Shown here piece after piece: positions 59,922-64,000 of a stretch of DNA of 64,000 nt. Source of the stretch: Vibrio sp. NTOU-M3 (GTDB taxonomy: Bacteria > Pseudomonadota > Gammaproteobacteria > Enterobacterales > Vibrionaceae); the NCBI RefSeq assembly GCF_040869035.1, contig NZ_CP162100.1:434001-498000 (forward strand), written 5' to 3'. A program made the translations under genes and the position numbers. Numbering within the stretch: the stretch's first letter is position 1; each line of letters starts with the position of its first letter. The notes beneath the pieces are model-generated. The model had not been told where the DNA came from. It was given only the letters and a program-made list of their open reading frames with translations, and did no database searches.

Positions 59922-61528
59922 TATTTATTTGGCTCTAAAATGGTCGGCCCGCTGTCTTCCGCCAGCTCTGGATAGTCCAGCGTATAATGTAAGCCGCGGC
60001 TTTCTTTACGCTGCATAGCACAGCGAACCATGAGCTCGGCGACTTGCAATAAGTTACGCAGTTCCAGAAGGTTGTTTGAAACACGGAAGTTGCTGTAGTA
60101 CTCATGTGTTTCTTGCTGAAGCAATTGAATACGACGTAGTGCACGCTCTAGGCGTTTATCCGTCCGCACAATCCCCATGTAATCCCACATAAACAGACGT
60201 AGTTCATGCCAGTTGTGTTGGATCACCACCTCTTCATCGCTACACAGTACTTGGCTTTCATCCCAGGCTGGCAATGAAGGCGGCATTTCTACATCATTAA
60301 GGTGTTTAATAATGTCATTGGCCGCAGACCAAGCATAAACCACACATTCAAGTAAGGAGTTTGATGCCATCCGGTTCGCACCATGTAAGCCCGTATAGCT
60401 GACTTCACCAATCGCGTACAATTGTTTGACGTCCGTTTGCCCGTGTTGATCAACCATGACACCACCGCAGGTGTAGTGTGCTGCTGGTACAACTGGGATC
60501 GGCTCTTTGGTCATATCGATACCGAGATCTTGCAAGCGCATGTAGATGGTTGGGAAGTGTTTCTCAATGAAATCCGCAGGTTTATGGCTGATGTCGAGGT
60601 ACATGCAATCTGCACCCAGACGTTTCATTTCAAAGTCTATTGCGCGTGCTACCACATCGCGTGGTGCGAGTTCTGCTCGCTCATCAAAGTCAGGCATAAA
60701 ACGAGAGCCATCAGGACGTCGCAAGTATGCGCCTTCACCACGTAACGCTTCAGTCAGTAGGAAGTTTCGTGCTTCTGGGTGGTACAGGCAGGTAGGATGA
60801 AACTGGTTAAACTCTAAGTTGGCAACGCGGCATCCTGCACGCCAAGCCATTGCTATACCATCACCGGAGGAAACATCAGGGTTTGATGTGTACTGATAAA
60901 CCTTAGAGGCACCGCCAGTGGCTAGGACCACGAACTTAGCACGAACTGTCTCGACATGTTCTTCATTGCGATTCCAAATATAAGCACCAATGAGCTTATT
61001 TTTATCGCCGCCGACTTTATCTTCAGTGATCAGATCTAAAGCGTTATGTCGTTCTAAAATCGTAATATTTGGGTGGTTGTGTACGTTATCTTGCAGCGAG
61101 GTTTGCATTGCCATGCCCGTGGCATCTGCAGCATGGAGTATGCGGCGATGGCTATGGCCCCCTTCGCGAGTTAGGTGATAACGAGGCGCTTCGTCACTGT
61201 CGTCATCTTCACGATCAAATGGCACCCCACCATCGATCAGCCACTGAACACACTCTTTTGCATTTTCTGCAATAAACTCGACGGTCTCTTGTTCGCAGAT
61301 GCCAGCACCGGCAATCAAGGTATCTTCAACATGAGATTCAATGCTGTCTGACTCGTCGAATACGGCGGCAATACCGCCTTGAGCGTAGTATGTCGCGCCT
61401 TCACTACGAGGGCCCTTACTAAGTACGATGACTTTGCTATGTTTGGCTACACGCAATGCTAGAGACAGGCCTGCGGCACCACTACCTATCACTAACACAT
61501 CACAAAGATGTTCTCGGTTTGCGTTCAT
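59921..61528 (-). CDS. nadB: L-aspartate oxidase
   Basis: FAD enzyme that oxidises L-aspartate to iminoaspartate, the first step of de novo NAD synthesis. I start it at the ATG at 61528 (535 residues), where the similarity to E. coli NadB begins: [76 protein letters not shown] and [10 protein letters not shown] follow. An 18-codon upstream extension lacks support, though the ribosome site of my start is poor (AGGA at 13 bases). Divergent from rpoE. Confidence 0.95.
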   Translation of the reverse strand: MNANREHLCDVLVIGSGAAGLSLALRVAKHSKVIVLSKGPRSEGATYYAQGGIAAVFDESDSIESHVEDTLIAGAGICEQETVEFIAENAKECVQWLIDGGVPFDREDDDSDEAPRYHLTREGGHSHRRILHAADATGMAMQTSLQDNVHNHPNITILERHNALDLITEDKVGGDKNKLIGAYIWNRNEEHVETVRAKFVVLATGGASKVYQYTSNPDVSSGDGIAMAWRAGCRVANLEFNQFHPTCLYHPEARNFLLTEALRGEGAYLRRPDGSRFMPDFDERAELAPRDVVARAIDFEMKRLGADCMYLDISHKPADFIEKHFPTIYMRLQDLGIDMTKEPIPVVPAAHYTCGGVMVDQHGQTDVKQLYAIGEVSYTGLHGANRMASNSLLECVVYAWSAANDIIKHLNDVEMPPSLPAWDESQVLCSDEEVVIQHNWHELRLFMWDYMGIVRTDKRLERALRRIQLLQQETHEYYSNFRVSNNLLELRNLLQVAELMVRCAMQRKESRGLHYTLDYPELAEDSGPTILEPNK

Positions 61529-61853
61529 AAAACTTTTAAAATCCTGAGTTAGTGTAGAGTTATCCAACTCTTTTGCGAACAATCATTGCTTAATGATACC
61601 ACTGCATCACAAGCATTTCTTTGTAAATACCATTGCTTTTCGTCACTTTGATCCCCAGAATTTGAGCATCGAAAGTAACGGACACATCGCTTGGCCGACA
61701 TAATTGACAAAGTTTAAAGAAACTTTGAACTTTCTTTTTATTCTTGGGTCACAATAGTGCTCAAGTAAGCGGTGGTGTCAATACTACATTTTGCATAATT
61801 AATGCTCATATCTGAGAGGATAGGGGTTAATAACGATAGGAGTATACGCTCGA
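61529..61853 (+). promoter_or_regulatory. nadB-rpoE divergent control region
   Basis: 325 bases. A candidate sigma-E promoter for rpoE: GAACTT (61727-61732), 16-base spacer, TCACAA (61749-61754), close to the GAACTT-N16-TCnnA consensus and fitting autoregulation. It overlaps the inverted repeat AAAGTTT-AAAG-AAACTTT (61709-61726). TTGACA at 61704 could be a sigma-70 -35. The ribosome site GATAGGAG lies upstream of rpoE. Confidence 0.5.
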
Positions 61854-62432
61854 ATGAACGAGCAGCTGACCGATCAGGTGTTAATTGAGCGAGTTCAGAG
61901 TGGAGATAAGCAAGCGTTTAACCTGTTAGTTTTGCGTTACCAAAACAAGGTATGCAATCTAATTTCACGCTACATCAATAATCCTGGTGATGTACCTGAT
62001 GTAGCACAGGAAGCTTTTATTAAAGCGTATAGAGCGATACCAAGCTTTCGAGGTGAGAGTGCGTTCTATACTTGGTTATATCGAATTGCTGTAAATACTG
62101 CGAAAAACCACATTGTTGCCCAAGGTCGACGACCTCCAGCACAAGATGTGGATACTGAAGAAGCTGAATATTACGAAACTGGCAGTGCGTTAAAAGAAAT
62201 TTCGAACCCTGAGAACTTAACGTTGTCAAAAGAATTGAAACAAGTAGTTTTCAGTGCCATTGAGGCACTACCAGATGATTTAAAAACCGCAATGACGTTG
62301 CGCGAGTTAGATGGCTTAAGCTATGAGGAAATTGCAGCGGTCATGGATTGCCCTGTAGGAACGGTACGTTCGCGTATCTTCCGAGCTCGTGAAGCGGTTG
62401 AGAAAAAGATTCAACCTCTATTGCAACGATGA
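61854..62432 (+). CDS. rpoE: RNA polymerase sigma-E factor
   Basis: ECF sigma factor of the envelope stress response. 192 residues. Region 2 (RYQNKVCNLISRY... DVAQEAFIKAYRAIPSF) and region 4 (LDGLSYEEIAAVMDCPVGTVRSRIFRAREA) are complete. It is nearly the same as E. coli RpoE in the motif regions. First gene of rpoE-rseA-rseB; rseA starts 26 bases later. Confidence 0.98.
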   Translation: MNEQLTDQVLIERVQSGDKQAFNLLVLRYQNKVCNLISRYINNPGDVPDVAQEAFIKAYRAIPSFRGESAFYTWLYRIAVNTAKNHIVAQGRRPPAQDVDTEEAEYYETGSALKEISNPENLTLSKELKQVVFSAIEALPDDLKTAMTLRELDGLSYEEIAAVMDCPVGTVRSRIFRAREAVEKKIQPLLQR

Positions 62433-62458
62433 ACCAGTAACTAAAATGGTGAGAGATA

Positions 62459-63079
62459 ATGGCTGACAAAGAAAAACTTTCAGCACTCATGGATGGGGAG
62501 TTGGTTGATAAAGCTCTAATTAGTGATTTAGAGCGTGACCAAGAAAGCCTGCAAGCTTGGAAAAATTACCATTTAATTGGTGATGTCATGCGAGGTGAAG
62601 CTCCTGAAAAACCGGAGTGGAATATAGCTGAAAGTGTTGCTTTAGCATTAGAAGCTGAGCCCGCTCATAGTGCTCTAGAAACACACCGTAGTGCTCAGGT
62701 TACGGAGCTTGCTCAAGAAGCTCAACCGACACCTGCGCAAGCTCGTCGTCAACTTCCTGCTTGGTTAACTCAATTTGGTCAGGTTGCTGTGGCTGCGTGT
62801 GTATCATTGGCTGTTATTTTAGGTGTGCAGCAATATGGTGGTAGCGATCCTTCCCAGCCTGAAGCTGACCAACTGCCTGTTTTGCAGACTATTCCATTTT
62901 CTGGCAGCGCAGAGCCTGTGAGCTTGACGCGTGACTCTGTGGAAAAGCAAGTTAATGAAGTGAATGTTCAAGAGCAGCGACGTCGTATTAACGCAATGCT
63001 GCAAGATTATGAACTTCAGCTTAGACTTAACAGCGAGAGTAATGATCATATTGATCAGCCTGAAGCGGTAATTGAATGA
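62459..63079 (+). CDS. rseA: Sigma-E anti-sigma factor RseA
   Basis: Single-pass inner-membrane protein whose cytoplasmic N-terminus holds RpoE until it is cleaved by DegS and RseP. 206 residues. The N-terminus (EKLSALMDGELVD, then WKNYHLIGDVMRGE) is the sigma-binding domain; a hydrophobic span (about residues 103-121) and a periplasmic domain with EQRRRINAMLQDYELQLR follow. It overlaps rseB by four bases. Confidence 0.95.
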   Translation: MADKEKLSALMDGELVDKALISDLERDQESLQAWKNYHLIGDVMRGEAPEKPEWNIAESVALALEAEPAHSALETHRSAQVTELAQEAQPTPAQARRQLPAWLTQFGQVAVAACVSLAVILGVQQYGGSDPSQPEADQLPVLQTIPFSGSAEPVSLTRDSVEKQVNEVNVQEQRRRINAMLQDYELQLRLNSESNDHIDQPEAVIE

Positions 63080-64000
63080 GAAAAATTCTGATCAGTGTGC
63101 TGACACTGCTCAGTTTGAATGTAAACACAGCCTTTGCAGATGACAAACCTGCGGAGGCTTTGTTACATCAAATGAACGAAGCCAGTCAGCACTTAAATTT
63201 CGAACTGTCTTATATCTTAATCAAGAAGAACAGTATCGAACCGTTGCTGTATCGCCACGCCCGTCCTAAGGAGAGCGACCAGCAGCTTGCGCACCTTGTT
63301 TATCTCAGTGGCCCGATGAGAGAAGTGATCCGTCGAGGCAAGGAGATCAGCTATATTGAAACCGGTGCAGAACCTTTCACCATCGAATCTGGCAACATGG
63401 TTGCGCCAACCATTCCTTTATTGAACTCGAATGTTGAACAGCTCAGCCGTTACTATGATTTTGTTCAGGTAGGACGTGCTCGCGAAGCGGGAACAGCATG
63501 TCAGGTATTACGCGTGGTTCCAAAAGATGGCTTGCGATATTCCTATGTCTTGTGGGTCGATGAAAAGAGCAAACTACCGCTACGCGCAGATCTCGTTGAC
63601 CGTGATGGTGAGATATTAGAGCAATATCGCACGATTTCTTACAGCGTGAATGATCGTATTGCGGATATCTTGAGTGGCTTAAATGACGCCAAATTACCTG
63701 AGGTTCTCTCTTTGCCAAAAGGCAATCTGCGTGAAACGTTTTGGAGTGTAGGGTGGATCCCGGATGGATTTGAACCCAAAGAGCTCAATCGTTATCGCAT
63801 GTCCGTCACAGAGCGAATGGTTGAAAGCCAGATGTACAGTGATGGTTTGTTTAACTTTTCCGTCTATGTTTCCAACAGCGATAATCATTCACTGAAAGGT
63901 CAATTGGTTCGCCAAGGCCGCAGAACACTTCATAGTTACGTGAAGGGGAATGCAGAAATCTCGGTGATTGGAGATATTCCTCCTGCAACGGCAAAACGTA
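63076..64000 (+). CDS. rseB: Sigma-E regulatory protein RseB (partial, cut by window end)
   Basis: Periplasmic protein that protects RseA from cleavage and senses lipopolysaccharide or lipoprotein stress. The open frame starts at ATGAGAAAA (63076, overlapping the rseA stop) and runs to the window end without a stop (308 codons). A signal peptide (MRKILISVLTLLSLNVNTAFA) is clear. The N-terminal lobe (EALLHQMNEASQHLNFELSY) is typical, and FWSVGWIPDGFEP lies near residue 223. The C-terminal few residues are missing. Confidence 0.94.
   Translation, partial: MRKILISVLTLLSLNVNTAFADDKPAEALLHQMNEASQHLNFELSYILIKKNSIEPLLYRHARPKESDQQLAHLVYLSGPMREVIRRGKEISYIETGAEPFTIESGNMVAPTIPLLNSNVEQLSRYYDFVQVGRAREAGTACQVLRVVPKDGLRYSYVLWVDEKSKLPLRADLVDRDGEILEQYRTISYSVNDRIADILSGLNDAKLPEVLSLPKGNLRETFWSVGWIPDGFEPKELNRYRMSVTERMVESQMYSDGLFNFSVYVSNSDNHSLKGQLVRQGRRTLHSYVKGNAEISVIGDIPPATAKR

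Overview
The window is chromosomal DNA of a Vibrio or a very close relative. The evidence is protein content (CsrA, LuxS, the oadGAB sodium pump, RpoE-RseA-RseB, LeuO), the gene orders alaS-lysC-csrA-tRNA-oadGAB and leuO-acyl-CoA ligase-ilvIH-serA-rpiA-fau-6S-zapA, and a gammaproteobacterial rRNA operon. No phage, insertion sequence, integrase or CRISPR array is visible. Most of the window is conserved core genome with a few accessory insertions. Species-level assignment is not attempted.

Layout. 1-9.3 kb: alaS, a GTG-start aspartokinase, csrA, an array of eight tRNA genes (two Ser-GCU, six Arg-ACG) built partly from a 261-bp tandem unit, and the oxaloacetate decarboxylase operon oadGAB. 9.3-17 kb: a quinone-oxidoreductase-like enzyme, a DedA/YqaA membrane protein, an M16 peptidase lipoprotein, gshA (TTG start behind two hairpins), a lysozyme-like lipoprotein, luxS and a convergent RDD membrane protein. 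17.2-23 kb: tRNA-Leu, then a chitobiose/cellobiose-type PTS operon (IIB, IIC, IIA, GH4 glycosidase, ChbG deacetylase, LacI-type repressor) behind a long palindromic operator. 23-31 kb: a VOC protein, an HD-GYP c-di-GMP phosphodiesterase, and a full rrn operon (P1, P2, boxA, 16S-Ile-Ala-23S-5S-Thr-5S).

31-45.5 kb: a DUF547 protein, then leuDCB and leuA on the minus strand. They are preceded by a 20-codon leucine-rich leader peptide and an attenuator. Divergent from leu is a TetR-MFP-RND efflux cassette, followed by a PAP2 phosphatase, a glycosyltransferase-like protein and leuO. 45.6-53.6 kb: an acyl-CoA ligase, ilvIH, then minus-strand serA, rpiA, fau, 6S RNA and zapA. 53.7-64 kb: a UPF0149 protein, ubiH, ubiI, a YtfK homologue, an intergenic region with a candidate unannotated small RNA, ybaK-like and ygfZ, divergent sdhE-ygfX, nadB, and rpoE-rseA-rseB, with rseB cut by the window edge.

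The genes serve amino-acid synthesis (leu, ilv, ser, lys precursors), envelope stress control, redox (glutathione, ubiquinone, NAD), chitin-derived sugar use and translation. The signals least explained by known annotation are the candidate minus-strand sRNA near 57.35-57.48 kb with a palindrome at about -43, the consensus CRP-type site inside the tRNA array, the 22-bp palindrome cluster between leu and the RND cassette, and the structured leaders of gshA and oadG.
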